From: a virus
DNA: 64,000 nt
Direction: 5' to 3' (one strand)
Virus record (IMG/VR): IMGVR_UViG_3300036770_001978
Coordinates: 1 to 64,000 of that record
A model generated the notes under the pieces. It was not told where the DNA came from. It worked only from the letters and a program-made list of their open reading frames with translations, and made no database searches. Shown in pieces: positions 52,296-60,560 of this stretch. How positions within the stretch are numbered: the stretch's first letter is position 1; every line of letters starts with the position of its first letter. The translations under genes and the position numbers were made by a program.

Positions 52296-52604
52296 ATGCG
52301 TCTTTCGCAGCCAGTCACTGTCCAGCCGCCGTCTTACACCCGCAGCACCGGCGAAGTGCGGACGCTCAGGCCGATCACTCTCGCGGAACTGGACATCACC
52401 ATCGTTGACAACTCCCGGCAGAGACTATGCAGGGCGAGCATTCGGCCCTGCCCGCAGCCCGTCACGCTCTGGAGCGGCGATGCCTACGACGCGGCTGGCG
52501 ACTACACGCAGGCGCAGGTTGAGGCCCGCGTGCTGGAGGTGCTGGGGAGCGATGTGAAGGCGGGGCTGGAGGCTCTGTTCGTCAGGCCGCAGCCGGTGCG
52601 GTGA
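52296..52604 (+). CDS. small virion-associated protein
   Basis: A 102-residue protein with two beta-rich parts (TLAELDITIVDNSRQRLCRA, PQPVTLWSGDAYDAAGDYTQ) and a C-terminal helix (EARVLEVLGSDVKAGLEAL). Follows the fibre gene by 2 bases; likely a fibre-associated or base component. No known family. Confidence 0.55.
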   Translation: MRLSQPVTVQPPSYTRSTGEVRTLRPITLAELDITIVDNSRQRLCRASIRPCPQPVTLWSGDAYDAAGDYTQAQVEARVLEVLGSDVKAGLEALFVRPQPVR

Positions 52605-52666
52605 CGCTGCCGGTGGAGGGGGAGTAGCGGCCTATCCACTTGGGCCGCATGCGTCAGAGTGCTGGG

Positions 52667-53191
52667 ATGCACCTGACAGCAGAGCAGCAGCGGCTTGCCG
52701 AGCAGGCGATGGAGATCGTGCCGAAGGCGATTGTGGCCTTCCGGTGCCGGTATCCGTCGCTCCGGCGGCAGGTGGCTGCGATAGATGCCACGAGCGTTGC
52801 CTACCTTGCCATCTGCAAGGCGGCGGTCACGTATGACCCGGCGCAGTCGAAGGTCACGACCTACTTCTCGATGGCGATTCGCAACGCACTGCTCAAGGAG
52901 ATCGACAAGAACCGCCGCATGCGGTACGACTCGCCGGATCGGGTGCCGATGGAGTTGGCGGAGGCACTGTCGGCCAGCAAGCAGCACGGGTTCTCGACCC
53001 GCATCCAGACGGCCATCGCACGGCTCCCCGCCAAGTCCCGCAGACTGATCCACTTGCGGTTCTTTCGTGGACTCAGCCTGCGGGAGATTGGCGAGCAGTC
53101 CGGGTGCGACCCGCGAACTATCCAGCGGCGACTCGCCGTCGCTTTGGACTGTCTGGGAACGCTTTTGCAAAGCGAGCCGCTTGGGCCTTGA
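52667..53191 (+). CDS. phage-encoded sigma factor
   Basis: About 174 residues (ATG 52667; upstream ATG 52649 also possible). Region 2: AVTYDPAQSKVTTYFSMAIR followed by NALLKEIDKNRR, the -10 recognition/core-binding helix. Region 4: LPAKSRRLIHLRFFRGLSLREIGEQSGCDPRTIQRRL, a helix-turn-helix for -35 binding. It would redirect host RNA polymerase to phage promoters. The gene ends convergently inside the serine recombinase gene (74-base overlap). Confidence 0.85.
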   Translation: MHLTAEQQRLAEQAMEIVPKAIVAFRCRYPSLRRQVAAIDATSVAYLAICKAAVTYDPAQSKVTTYFSMAIRNALLKEIDKNRRMRYDSPDRVPMELAEALSASKQHGFSTRIQTAIARLPAKSRRLIHLRFFRGLSLREIGEQSGCDPRTIQRRLAVALDCLGTLLQSEPLGP

Positions 53192-53858
53192 GTGCCCGGC
53201 TGATGGAGTTGATGTTCCACTTGTAGCCGTTCGGCCTGCGGACGTTGTAGTACGCCAGCGTCAGCCGCTCCAGCGACCAGCCCGCCTTCCGGCAGCGGGC
53301 CATCTCCTCCACCACCGCCCGCTCCTCGTGGTCGGGCAGGTAGTAGGAGTCCTTGCCCGTGCCGCACTTCTTCCAGCCGATGGGGGCGTGCCTGCCGTGT
53401 GGCTTGCCCGCCTTCCGCTTCTCCCGCAGGCTGTCTCGGGTGCGCTGGCGGATGAACTCCACCTCCAGTTCCGCGAACGCCGTGAGGATCGTGAACACGC
53501 AGCGGCCGATGGGACTGCCGGTGTCCAGCCCAAGATCGAGGGAGTTGAAGGACACCTCTTTCCGGTTGAGCAACTGCATCGTCTGGGCGGCGTCGATGAC
53601 GGAGCGGAAGGCCCGGTCGAGTTTGGCCCACACGATCTTGTCTCCCGGCTGGACGAGAGCCCACACCTTGCGGCCCTCGTCCCGCTCAAACATCGGCTTG
53701 GTGCCGCTGGTGGCGGAGTCGTAGAGCCAGCCGCCGTAGGTGTAGCCCTCTGGGACGAGTGCCCGCTTGATGTACTCCTCGCACACGGAGCGCTGGGCGT
53801 CCTCCGTGATGGTCTGTCGGCCGGTGGATGCCCGGCCATACGCATAGACGATGGGCAT
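53118..53858 (-). CDS. serine recombinase (resolvase/invertase family)
   Basis: A 246-residue protein; ATG 53858. Catalytic Ser11 in YGRASTGRQ, then the resolvase core: GDKIVWAKLDRAFRSVIDA and SPIGRCVFTILTAFAELEVE ... IRQRTRDSLREKRKAGK, with a helix-turn-helix-like C-terminus (SLERLTLAYYNVRRPNGYKW). Short linker and DNA-binding domain suggest a resolvase or small serine integrase. Second recombinase besides the tyrosine integrase. Confidence 0.9.
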   Translation of the reverse strand: MPIVYAYGRASTGRQTITEDAQRSVCEEYIKRALVPEGYTYGGWLYDSATSGTKPMFERDEGRKVWALVQPGDKIVWAKLDRAFRSVIDAAQTMQLLNRKEVSFNSLDLGLDTGSPIGRCVFTILTAFAELEVEFIRQRTRDSLREKRKAGKPHGRHAPIGWKKCGTGKDSYYLPDHEERAVVEEMARCRKAGWSLERLTLAYYNVRRPNGYKWNINSISRALKAQAARFAKAFPDSPKRRRVAAG

Positions 53859-53869
53859 GTGCGTGCCTC

Positions 53870-54082
53870 CTAGAGCAAGTAGAAGAAGACGAAGACCACG
53901 ACGCAGAGCCAGCCGAACGGTCCCATGTAGATGGGCTCGGTCGGATCGAGGCTGGTGCGAACCATCAACGCCAGGATCGCAAGCCGGAACACCCACTCGA
54001 TAGGCCCGGCGTCGAGGCCGAGCATGTTGCGGAACCGTTCGCGGACGGTGCTGTGGCTGTACTTGTAGTCCAAGAAATCCAT
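53870..54082 (-). CDS. small two-span membrane protein
   Basis: A 70-residue protein beginning MDFLDYKYSHSTVRERFRN with two hydrophobic segments (EWVFRLAILALMVR and GWLCVVVFVFFYLL). Minus-strand start follows a ribosome-binding site AAAGGAAA. It lies just upstream of the serine recombinase in the same operon. Role unknown. Confidence 0.65.
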   Translation of the reverse strand: MDFLDYKYSHSTVRERFRNMLGLDAGPIEWVFRLAILALMVRTSLDPTEPIYMGPFGWLCVVVFVFFYLL

Positions 54083-54095
54083 GTCGGGTTTCCTT

Positions 54096-54986
54096 TCAGA
54101 ATGAGTCGGGTCCGGGAATGTAGAGGTCACCGAGAATCCACTCCGTGATGCCAGCGATGGCGTCCTTGCTGCACTTCCACCGCATGCCGCCGTCTCGCCA
54201 GGACTTCCCTTCCGGGACGGCAAAGAACTGGCTGTGCTTGCGGGCGTAGTCACCGTCAACGTGGTGATGCGTCCGTCCTGTGTCGTCGTACGGGCCGACC
54301 TTGATGAGCAGCCGCTTGCCGTCCTGCCCCGCTGTGGGTGCGGTGCAGACGTGCAGGGTGGCACCCACGAAGGGGATGTGGGCACGGTATCCAGGCAGTT
54401 CGTCAAAGACCTGCACCACGCAGGGCGGGCCATCGGCCAGTGCCCGCTTCAGACGGGTGGCAAACAGCCTGCACCTGCGGGCCAGCGTCTTGTACTTGCG
54501 GTGTTCAAACGGCTTGGCCCAGTTCTTCGGCGCTGGCAGCAGCCCGCGTGGGACGTGCTGCCACACTCCAGGCAGTCGGGGGACAAGCGTGGCAACGCCG
54601 TCGCGAACGATGTAGTGCATGCGGATGTCGTCCGCGAACACCCGCCGCTCGTCGTACGGGGTGAACGCCCGCACGTAGCGTTTCCATGTCTCCCGAATCT
54701 TCTCGTGCCGCTGGCGGTTCTGCCTGCGGTAGTACGTGTCGGGGCTGACGACGGAGTATGCCGTGTCGCCATTCGCCGCACGGTAGACGTACGCCAGCGG
54801 CACGACGAGACGGTCTGTCTCGTACGCAATCGCAATGGCGCACGGCGGACGCTGGCTTTGGGCCGCAACAACGCTGCCGTACAGGGACGTTGACCGTCTG
54901 GCTCCCGTCTTGTGCTCACGCAGGATCACCTCCAACTGTTCGTAGGTGTAGACCTTCTTCCTGAGTTTCTTCTGTGTCATGCTCAT
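54096..54986 (-). CDS. hypothetical protein of the MoxR/VWA operon
   Basis: A 296-residue protein overlapping the VWA gene's stop (ATGA). An N-terminal helix (KLRKKVYTYEQLEVILREHK) precedes a mixed alpha/beta domain (CAIAIAYETDRLVVPLAYVY, AYSVVSPDTYYRRQNRQR). Rich in Arg and aromatic residues. No family recognised. The overlap links it to the VWA metallopeptidase, so it may be a substrate, adaptor or regulator of that pair. Confidence 0.65.
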   Translation of the reverse strand: MSMTQKKLRKKVYTYEQLEVILREHKTGARRSTSLYGSVVAAQSQRPPCAIAIAYETDRLVVPLAYVYRAANGDTAYSVVSPDTYYRRQNRQRHEKIRETWKRYVRAFTPYDERRVFADDIRMHYIVRDGVATLVPRLPGVWQHVPRGLLPAPKNWAKPFEHRKYKTLARRCRLFATRLKRALADGPPCVVQVFDELPGYRAHIPFVGATLHVCTAPTAGQDGKRLLIKVGPYDDTGRTHHHVDGDYARKHSQFFAVPEGKSWRDGGMRWKCSKDAIAGITEWILGDLYIPGPDSF

Positions 54987-56485
54987 GCCTCTTGTTTGAG
55001 TGGCACAACGCGAGCCCACTTGGGGATGGAGTTGTGCCAGTGCGAGTCCTTGTGACCCGTGTACGCCACAACGATGCGGGCACGTGGCTTCTTGCCATGC
55101 CAGTCCGTCGCGGCGTCCGTGATGAGAACGATGGAGTCAGGCTTGTCGGCCTGCTCAACCTGCTCGATGGCGGTGGACATGTCCGTGCCGCCGCCCCCGT
55201 GCCACTCAAACAACTTGGTCGTGGCGACCATCTTGTGCGACTGCACTTGCGTATCGGCACAGTAGACTTTGACCCGCCCCAGTTTCCGCAGCCCTTGAGC
55301 GATGACGGACAGGGCTTTGGCCTGCACCTCCGTCATCATCATGGAGGCAGACGTGTCCACGATCACGACGGCATGCGGCTGCACGGTGATGCGGCCGTGC
55401 AGGAGTGGGGCATCGTCGCCCGGCGGCTGCTTGCGTGACCGGCGGCGGTGAGAGTAGTCCCGTCCGCCAACCGGAGATGCCACGCTGGTGCAGACCGCCG
55501 ACCGCAACTGATCGAACGGGTTGGGCGTGGGACGCAACTTCTGCTTGAGTGCCTGCTTGATGGAGCCGGGCACCTTGCCGGGATTGCTGGACTCGTACTG
55601 GGCTATGGCTTCTTCCGCTTGGGCTGCTGCCATGTCCTCGCCGTACGCTTCCCACGAGCCGTCACTTTCGATCTCGTAGGGGCGAGGGCACCCGTCCGCA
55701 CACGAGCCGCCGGTGCCCGGCGAACCGGGCGGGGGCGGTGCCGAGCCCTGCCCAGACGGAGGCGATCCCGCTCCGCTGCCAGACGGACTCTTGCTGCCAT
55801 CCGCGTCAGCACCGTCTTCGCCGGCGTCTCCCCCAGCACCCGGACTGCCAGCGCCACCGTCGCTGCCCTCGCCGCCCATGTCGTCGTCGCCTTGCCCGTC
55901 TCCATCGGGATCATCGCCGCCGGATGTGGACGAATCCCCCTTCTCGCCACCACTTCCGGAAGACCCATCGGAATCAGACTCCCCATCGCTGCCTCCTTGC
56001 TGTTGGTTGTTGTCGCCGCTCCGCTTCAACTTCTCCATGATGAGGCGGTAATACTCCTGCATCGACTTGTTCTCTGGGAAGTCGAGCGTGATGCCCCATG
56101 CCGGGACTTCCACTCCCAGATGCACGGCACCCTCCGGTCGCAGGTGCCGCATCATGTCGAGCGTCTGCTCGATGACCAGATCACCGGCCACGTTGCAGAC
56201 GAACCGCTCCAACTCACTCGGGTTCTTGCCAAGTATCTCCTGCGACCGGGAGTGGTGGTCGAAGATCAGATGCAACACCTCGTGGGCCACGAGGTAGGCG
56301 GTCTGATCCCGGCCGATCTTGGATACGAACTCGGCATCCCAGTACAGGTTGCCAGCCGCGTCCACTGCTGCCGTGCCGATGCCCGGCGTCTCCTGCTCAC
56401 GCAGGGAGTAGATGTACGAGGCGAGGTACGGGACATACTCAAAGGTATGCACCCGTGCCTGCCCCAGTAGTTGTCGTGGGGTCAT
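54983..56485 (-). CDS. DUF2201-type metallopeptidase with VWA-like domain
   Basis: A 500-residue protein; ATG 56485. N-terminal metallopeptidase-like motif H68-E-V-L-H72 (VAHEVLHLIFDHHSR) with following His, a Gly/Ser/Asp-rich linker of about 110 residues, a basic segment, then a VWA-like domain with MIDAS DTSAS, a Gly/Thr GGGGTDMS and DSIVLITDAA. It matches the DUF2201 family that teams with MoxR-type AAA+ ATPases. Together they may remodel a protein complex using ATP. Confidence 0.85.
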   Translation of the reverse strand: MTPRQLLGQARVHTFEYVPYLASYIYSLREQETPGIGTAAVDAAGNLYWDAEFVSKIGRDQTAYLVAHEVLHLIFDHHSRSQEILGKNPSELERFVCNVAGDLVIEQTLDMMRHLRPEGAVHLGVEVPAWGITLDFPENKSMQEYYRLIMEKLKRSGDNNQQQGGSDGESDSDGSSGSGGEKGDSSTSGGDDPDGDGQGDDDMGGEGSDGGAGSPGAGGDAGEDGADADGSKSPSGSGAGSPPSGQGSAPPPPGSPGTGGSCADGCPRPYEIESDGSWEAYGEDMAAAQAEEAIAQYESSNPGKVPGSIKQALKQKLRPTPNPFDQLRSAVCTSVASPVGGRDYSHRRRSRKQPPGDDAPLLHGRITVQPHAVVIVDTSASMMMTEVQAKALSVIAQGLRKLGRVKVYCADTQVQSHKMVATTKLFEWHGGGGTDMSTAIEQVEQADKPDSIVLITDAATDWHGKKPRARIVVAYTGHKDSHWHNSIPKWARVVPLKQEA

Positions 56486-56736
56486 GGGAGGTTCTCCGTA
56501 GGGGTTTCCGGGAGGTCGCACCAGTACCGCACTCGCGGCACCATTCTGGGCGGCAGCGTGCCGGGCTTGGCCGACCCGTACACGACTGACGGCCAGTCGA
56601 AGTCAAAGACCGTGCCGTCCCAGTACGCCATCTCGATGTAGCCATCGTCCTGTGCGACAAGCACACGACGCTGGCTGTCGGGCAGGCACTTCCGTTCGCC
56701 CTGCTCGACTTCATGCCACACAATTCCGATGCACAT
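56482..56736 (-). CDS. hypothetical small protein
   Basis: An 84-residue beta-rich protein (RRVLVAQDDGYIEMAYWDGT, WPSVVYGSAKPGTLPPRMVP). Overlaps the VWA gene start by 4 bases, so part of the MoxR/VWA operon. No known family. Confidence 0.55.
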   Translation of the reverse strand: MCIGIVWHEVEQGERKCLPDSQRRVLVAQDDGYIEMAYWDGTVFDFDWPSVVYGSAKPGTLPPRMVPRVRYWCDLPETPTENLP

Positions 56737-57056
56737 TACTCGCTCCTTTCTTCTGCTTTGGCAATCGCCGCATCCGCCATGAGGCAGGCGTTGTGCTGAT
56801 CGTCCGTGCCGTCTGAGGTGAACGCATCACGCATGGCACGCAGCGCCTCAAGCAACGCAGGCGCAGCAGCGAACAGGCGACCAGTCTCGCCTGTCATCTC
56901 GTATGCCACTGACCAGTTGTCGTCTTCCCCGACGACGCGAGCGTGACCGTTGTATTGCAGTAGATAGAGCATGCTTTCTGCCCCCTCAGAAGGCTCGCTC
57001 ATCTCTTGCGCGTCGCCGTCCACCTCCATCTCCACCGTCACGCGAATCGTGCCCAT
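56736..57056 (-). CDS. hypothetical protein with AAPxLLEAL...AIAKAE module
   Basis: A 106-residue protein. Beta-rich start (TIRVTVEMEVDGDAQEMSEP), then the module LFAAAPALLEALRAMRDA ... MADAAIAKAEER. The module is also at the end of the next gene upstream, so the two are probably related by duplication. ATGA overlaps on both sides. Confidence 0.6.
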   Translation of the reverse strand: MGTIRVTVEMEVDGDAQEMSEPSEGAESMLYLLQYNGHARVVGEDDNWSVAYEMTGETGRLFAAAPALLEALRAMRDAFTSDGTDDQHNACLMADAAIAKAEERSE

Positions 57057-57349
57057 CACGCGTCCCTCCCTTCTGCTTTGGCGATGGCGGCCTTGCATCG
57101 GCCCAGAACGTCGTATCCGTAAGAACCCTGCTCACTGCTGCCCTCGTCGTAGTGGACGATTTCCCGCAGGGCTGAAAGCAACTCCGGTGCTGCGGCGATG
57201 AGGCGGGCGTTAGCCGCCGCCTCTGGGTCAGAGAGGTCGCGAGGGTCGCACGCGACAGTGGCTATCTCGCGCCACTGCGGATACGGCCGGTCGGATACAA
57301 TCGCGAAACCTCCAGAAGTCCATGGGCCAGGTGTGTGTGTCATTGTCAT
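57056..57349 (-). CDS. HTPGPW-family phage protein
   Basis: A 97-residue protein. HTPGPWTSGGFAIVSD near the start and ANARLIAAAPELLSALREIV ... RCKAAIAKAEG at the end are characteristic of a widespread small phage family of unknown function. Coupled to the downstream gene by ATGA overlap. Confidence 0.75.
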   Translation of the reverse strand: MTMTHTPGPWTSGGFAIVSDRPYPQWREIATVACDPRDLSDPEAAANARLIAAAPELLSALREIVHYDEGSSEQGSYGYDVLGRCKAAIAKAEGRDA

Positions 57350-57367
57350 GTCTCCTTTGTGTGTGAA

Positions 57368-58471
57368 TCACGACTGAACCAACGCCATCAACTTCGCCAG
57401 CACGTCCTTCGGCGGGTTCCAGCCGTCCGGTCGCACGCCACCCTTGCTAACGGGGTTCCAGAACGAACGGAACTGCATGAGGAACGACTCGATCTCCTGT
57501 TCACCGATGGTGATGAACGCCTCCGCCGCACGAGTCCACCGCTCCTTGCTGGTGTTGTCACGCAGGGACTTCACCAGACCAGTGAGGAAGCAGATGTTGG
57601 CGTCGGGCCGACGCTCGTACTTGTAGTCCTCCGCACCGGACAGGTACGCCTCCGGGTTGAGCAGGTCGAGCCGGTGCCAGTACCGGAGGAACTCGCCGCC
57701 CACCTCCGCACCGACGCAGCCAACGGCGAGCGGCCGGTAGATGGGGTCTTTCTGCTCGTACCCGCAGGCACCCGCCGCAGCGAAGCACTTGGCGAGGAAC
57801 GTCCACGTCCGCAGGTTGGGGAACGCCATCGTCTCGTCGTCCTGCGGCAACTTCTCCCGAGCGTCGGGAGCCGAGCGGAGGAACGCCTCGACCAGCGAGC
57901 CAAACTGCGGAAGGAAGTCGGTCCAGTGTTCAGGCACGATGGGGAACTGCGGGGCAGTCCACTGGCACCCAGCCCGCAGGCCGGTGAACCAGTGCTCGTA
58001 GTCCACCTCCCAAGGGAAGTGAACGAACCGTGCCCGCATGGCTGGTGCGAGAGGCACCGCATTGGGACACAGTTCCGGTGGGTTGCAGGCACCGACGATG
58101 ATGGTCGATGCAGGCATCACGTAGTCACCGACCCGTCGCTCCGACAGGACGGAGAGCAGGCCACCCTGCGTGGCAGACGGCACGTTGGTCACCTCGTCCA
58201 CGAGGACGAGAGCCTTGCCGTCTTTGGTCTTGTCCCACAACGATGTCGGCATCATGCGAACGACGCCAGCCGCGTTATCGGGGATGGGATAGCCAGAGAA
58301 ATCTTCGGGCAGGTGGGTGGCACCGAGCAGCGGGACGAACGTCCGCTCCAGTGCCGCAGCCAGCGCCTCCCACGTTGAGGACTTGCCGACGCCAGTGCCA
58401 CCCGTGACCAGCACGGGAGCGACCTGACAGGCGAGGAACGCAGGGGTGTTGCCGAGTGTGGTGCGAGACAT
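57368..58471 (-). CDS. MoxR-like AAA+ ATPase
   Basis: A 367-residue AAA+ protein. Walker A GGTGVGKS (24-31), Walker B ALVLVDEV (87-94), sensor 1 Asn130 in GACNPPELC and Arg-finger candidates in APAMRARFVHF (146, 148). MoxR-like ATPases act with VWA partners to mature or disassemble protein complexes. The VWA metallopeptidase (about 1 kb downstream in the same operon) is the obvious partner. A 13-base-loop hairpin and a repeated element lie upstream of its start. Confidence 0.88.
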   Translation of the reverse strand: MSRTTLGNTPAFLACQVAPVLVTGGTGVGKSSTWEALAAALERTFVPLLGATHLPEDFSGYPIPDNAAGVVRMMPTSLWDKTKDGKALVLVDEVTNVPSATQGGLLSVLSERRVGDYVMPASTIIVGACNPPELCPNAVPLAPAMRARFVHFPWEVDYEHWFTGLRAGCQWTAPQFPIVPEHWTDFLPQFGSLVEAFLRSAPDAREKLPQDDETMAFPNLRTWTFLAKCFAAAGACGYEQKDPIYRPLAVGCVGAEVGGEFLRYWHRLDLLNPEAYLSGAEDYKYERRPDANICFLTGLVKSLRDNTSKERWTRAAEAFITIGEQEIESFLMQFRSFWNPVSKGGVRPDGWNPPKDVLAKLMALVQS

Positions 58472-58506
58472 GACAGGAATGCTCCTGAGTAGGGGACCAA
58501 TGGGAC

Positions 58507-58541
58507 GGGGGACGGGGCGGCACGATGCTACCCCGTCCCCC
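58507..58541 (-). terminator. 11-base-stem hairpin upstream of the MoxR gene
   Basis: GGGGGACGGGG (58507-58517) and CCCCGTCCCCC (58531-58541) form a perfect 11-base stem with a 13-base loop. No clear T-run follows on the minus strand, so it could be a Rho-independent terminator of weak form, an attenuator or a processing signal. It comes just after a copy of the AGACTCCGCAGCGG repeat. Confidence 0.55.
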
Positions 58542-58544
58542 TAC

Positions 58545-58585
58545 AAACCAGACTCCGCAGCGGGAAAACTGCGGGGAAAACGTCA
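58545..58585 (-). repeat. AGACTCCGCAGCGG intergenic repeat, copy 1
   Basis: A 36-base block (58550-58585, plus strand AGACTCCGCAGCGG... to the stop codon TCA) is identical to copy 2 at 60561-60596. It holds dyad CCGCAG/CTGCGG (58555-58574, 8-base loop). Each copy ends exactly at the stop codon of the minus-strand gene before it. Confidence 0.75.
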
Positions 58586-58912
58586 GCCGCCGACGCAGAT
58601 GACGAACGTCGGGGAGGCGGCTGGTGCGGCAGCGGGTTCGCTGCGGCGAGCGGTCGGCTGGGCAGAGGTCCGGGTGATCTTGGCCCTCCGCTTGACCTTC
58701 CGCTTGGCGGGTACGATCCCGCTTGGCCTGTTCCGCATGCCCTTCAACTTGGGCAGGACGAGCCCGCGCTGGGCCAGCGTCTTGAGCCGGTCGTTGAGCA
58801 TGTATGGACTGATGCCAGTGAGTTCCAAGAACTCCTTGAAGTGCAGGTCGCAGGTCAGGGCGTCCTTGTACTCGCTGATGAACTTGCTGTAGTCGAGGCG
58901 AAGCGTACGCAT
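58583..58912 (-). CDS. small basic putative DNA-binding protein
   Basis: A 109-residue protein. Residues 1-60 (LTCDLHFKEFLELTGISPYMLNDRLKTLAQRGLV) look like a helix-turn-helix, followed by a Lys/Arg-rich low-complexity tail (PAKRKVKRRAKITRTSAQ). Strong AAGGAG site. Could regulate the minus-strand operon. Confidence 0.6.
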   Translation of the reverse strand: MRTLRLDYSKFISEYKDALTCDLHFKEFLELTGISPYMLNDRLKTLAQRGLVLPKLKGMRNRPSGIVPAKRKVKRRAKITRTSAQPTARRSEPAAAPAASPTFVICVGG

Positions 58913-58939
58913 AACACTCTCCTTAGTGGATGGGATGGG

Positions 58940-59818
58940 TCAGACAGCCGCAGCCAGCAGCCGATTGACGGCGACTGCCTGCTTCACTTGGTCGATGGCC
59001 GCAGTCAGTTCGGGCAACGGTCGCCCGAGAACCTGCTCGTACAACCGCACCTTCTCCAGAAACCTGTCGGCCCTGTTGATTCGCACGTTGATGGAGCGGT
59101 CGGCCATGCCGCCGGTCGCCTCCATCACGTCGGTCATGATCTCCGCCAGACCTGCCTGCACTTCCGAGCCGAGCCGGTCGAGGACGTGCATCACCGTGTC
59201 GGGATCGGATGCGATCTCGACTTGGTGAACGGTGAATCGCGGGCCGTCTGCGTGCGGTCCGAGCAGCAGGCTTGCGAACGTGCGGAAGTCCTCAAGCGTC
59301 TGGCCCAGCATGAACCACACGCCGCCGTCGTCCTTCAGTGGCGTGGCCTTCCAGTGGCGGAGCATCTTGACCACCACCTGACCGACCACGCTGGACGGCA
59401 GGTAGTCCCGCTGCTGCACGACCGCAGGGTCGAGCGAGGCGAGAACCTGTGAGCCGCGTGGCCCGGCGGAGTCGTACTCCAGGATGCCCACGCCCCAGTT
59501 GGTGTCGATGAGGGCAGAGAACAGGAAGCGGTACTCGTTCTGCGACTGGCCCGGCACCACACGCACCACCTCAAACGAGGCTGGGTCGTCCAGTTGCCGC
59601 ACCACGTTGGGTTGCCTGCGGATGCGGCCGTACAGGCTGTCGGCTACGTCCTTCATGCAGTCCCGCAGCACGGTCGTGCGAGCGGGCTGGGCAGGGACGA
59701 ACTGCCCGCAGCGTACGGCATCCGCCGCGTAGTAGAGGCGGTCGCGGTTGACCGTCTTGGTGTTGAGGATGGCGATGCCGCCGAGCCCCGACCCGATGGT
59801 GAGAGTTGTCGGTGTCAT
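58940..59818 (-). CDS. hypothetical conserved operon protein
   Basis: A 292-residue protein with mixed alpha/beta sequence (YRFLFSALIDTNWGVGILEY, GGVWFMLGQTLEDFRTFASL) and a helical C-terminus (ADRFLEKVRLYEQVLGRPLP). It resembles unknown genes found beside MoxR/VWA pairs but I cannot name the family. A functional link to the ATPase pair downstream is an inference from order. Confidence 0.65.
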   Translation of the reverse strand: MTPTTLTIGSGLGGIAILNTKTVNRDRLYYAADAVRCGQFVPAQPARTTVLRDCMKDVADSLYGRIRRQPNVVRQLDDPASFEVVRVVPGQSQNEYRFLFSALIDTNWGVGILEYDSAGPRGSQVLASLDPAVVQQRDYLPSSVVGQVVVKMLRHWKATPLKDDGGVWFMLGQTLEDFRTFASLLLGPHADGPRFTVHQVEIASDPDTVMHVLDRLGSEVQAGLAEIMTDVMEATGGMADRSINVRINRADRFLEKVRLYEQVLGRPLPELTAAIDQVKQAVAVNRLLAAAV

Positions 59819-59829
59819 GGTGGATCCTT

Positions 59830-60006
59830 TCAGTGGGTGATGACTTGGTGCTGTGCCTTGACGAACCGTCGTTGCAGGACAGCGAACGCCGCTGCCTGCT
59901 CGGGTTCATCGAACTGCTCGCGGTCCTCCGCGCTCTCGTGCAGGGCCGTGATGATGAGGTCGATCTCGCTGGGCGTGAGGGTCACGGTAGTAGTCGGGTA
60001 TGGCAT
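59830..60006 (-). CDS. small helical protein
   Basis: A 58-residue frame beginning MPYPTTTVTLTPSEIDLIIT and continuing with ALHESAEDREQFDEPEQA, a compact helical domain. It ends 12 bases before the next gene's start and has a GGAGG site. Small helical proteins of this shape are common phage early products; no function known. Confidence 0.6.
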   Translation of the reverse strand: MPYPTTTVTLTPSEIDLIITALHESAEDREQFDEPEQAAAFAVLQRRFVKAQHQVITH

Positions 60007-60036
60007 ACCCCGCCTCCTGTGTGAGTGTACATCTAT

Positions 60037-60201
60037 TCAGTTCTCCGTCAACGGTTCGACGGGCCGGGAGCCGGTGTTCCAGTTGTCATCCGGATGCCTG
60101 AGCATCCCGGTGTAGATGACGACCTCACGCTCGTCGCTCTCGTCGAACATGGCGTCGGGGAACACGGCGAGTACGCGATCCATCAGTTCTTGCAGCGTCA
60201 T
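60037..60201 (-). CDS. small acidic protein (VVIYTGM type)
   Basis: A 54-residue protein: MTLQELMDRVLAVFPDAMFD followed by SDEREVVIYTGMLR, a pattern seen in small phage proteins of unknown function. It overlaps the LexA-like gene at its 3' side by 77 bases in another frame. Confidence 0.55.
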   Translation of the reverse strand: MTLQELMDRVLAVFPDAMFDESDEREVVIYTGMLRHPDDNWNTGSRPVEPLTEN

Positions 60202-60430
60202 GCTTCTGCTCCTTGAGGTAAGACTTCCAGTCGAACGACCACGCACGGGCACCGATCACTTGGGCGTGGCCCTTACGTGCGATGCGGCGGGCGAGGTACT
60301 GCAACCAGCCGAGCCCGGTCCACCCGAAGTGGGCGGCGATCTCCCGGTACGACGGCTGGTATCCATTGGCGTCAATCGAGCGGGCGATGAGGGTGAGAAT
60401 CTCTCGCTCGCGTTGGGTCAGGTCAGTCAT
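60125..60430 (-). CDS. LexA-type DNA-binding domain protein (no peptidase)
   Basis: A 101-residue frame. TQREREILTLIARSIDANGY, QPSYREIAAHFGWTGLGWLQ and ARRIARKGHAQVIGARAWSF match the LexA N-terminal winged helix. No Ser-Lys peptidase domain. The last 30 residues are basic and overlap the next gene, so the true C-terminus may be shorter. Second such protein in the window (the other is at 3296). Confidence 0.75.
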   Translation of the reverse strand: MTDLTQREREILTLIARSIDANGYQPSYREIAAHFGWTGLGWLQYLARRIARKGHAQVIGARAWSFDWKSYLKEQKHDAARTDGSRTRRVPRRHVRRERRA

Positions 60431-60439
60431 TGCTTCCTT

Positions 60440-60532
60440 TCAGTCGAGTTCCGCCCACCGTGCCAGTGCCTTCATGGCGACGTAGCACATGGCGAGGAAG
60501 ATTTCGATCTCCGCATGGGTCCAGTGGTGCAT
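60440..60532 (-). CDS. 30-residue peptide gene
   Basis: A short frame MHHWTHAEIEIFLAMCYVAM ending ALARWAELD. Its AAGGAGG site is 6-8 bases before the ATG, unusually good for so small a frame, and the frame fills the space between two genes. An amphipathic helix is likely. Probably translated. Confidence 0.55.
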   Translation of the reverse strand: MHHWTHAEIEIFLAMCYVAMKALARWAELD

Positions 60533-60560
60533 GGCTTGCCTCCTTGCTTGCCGTATAGAC

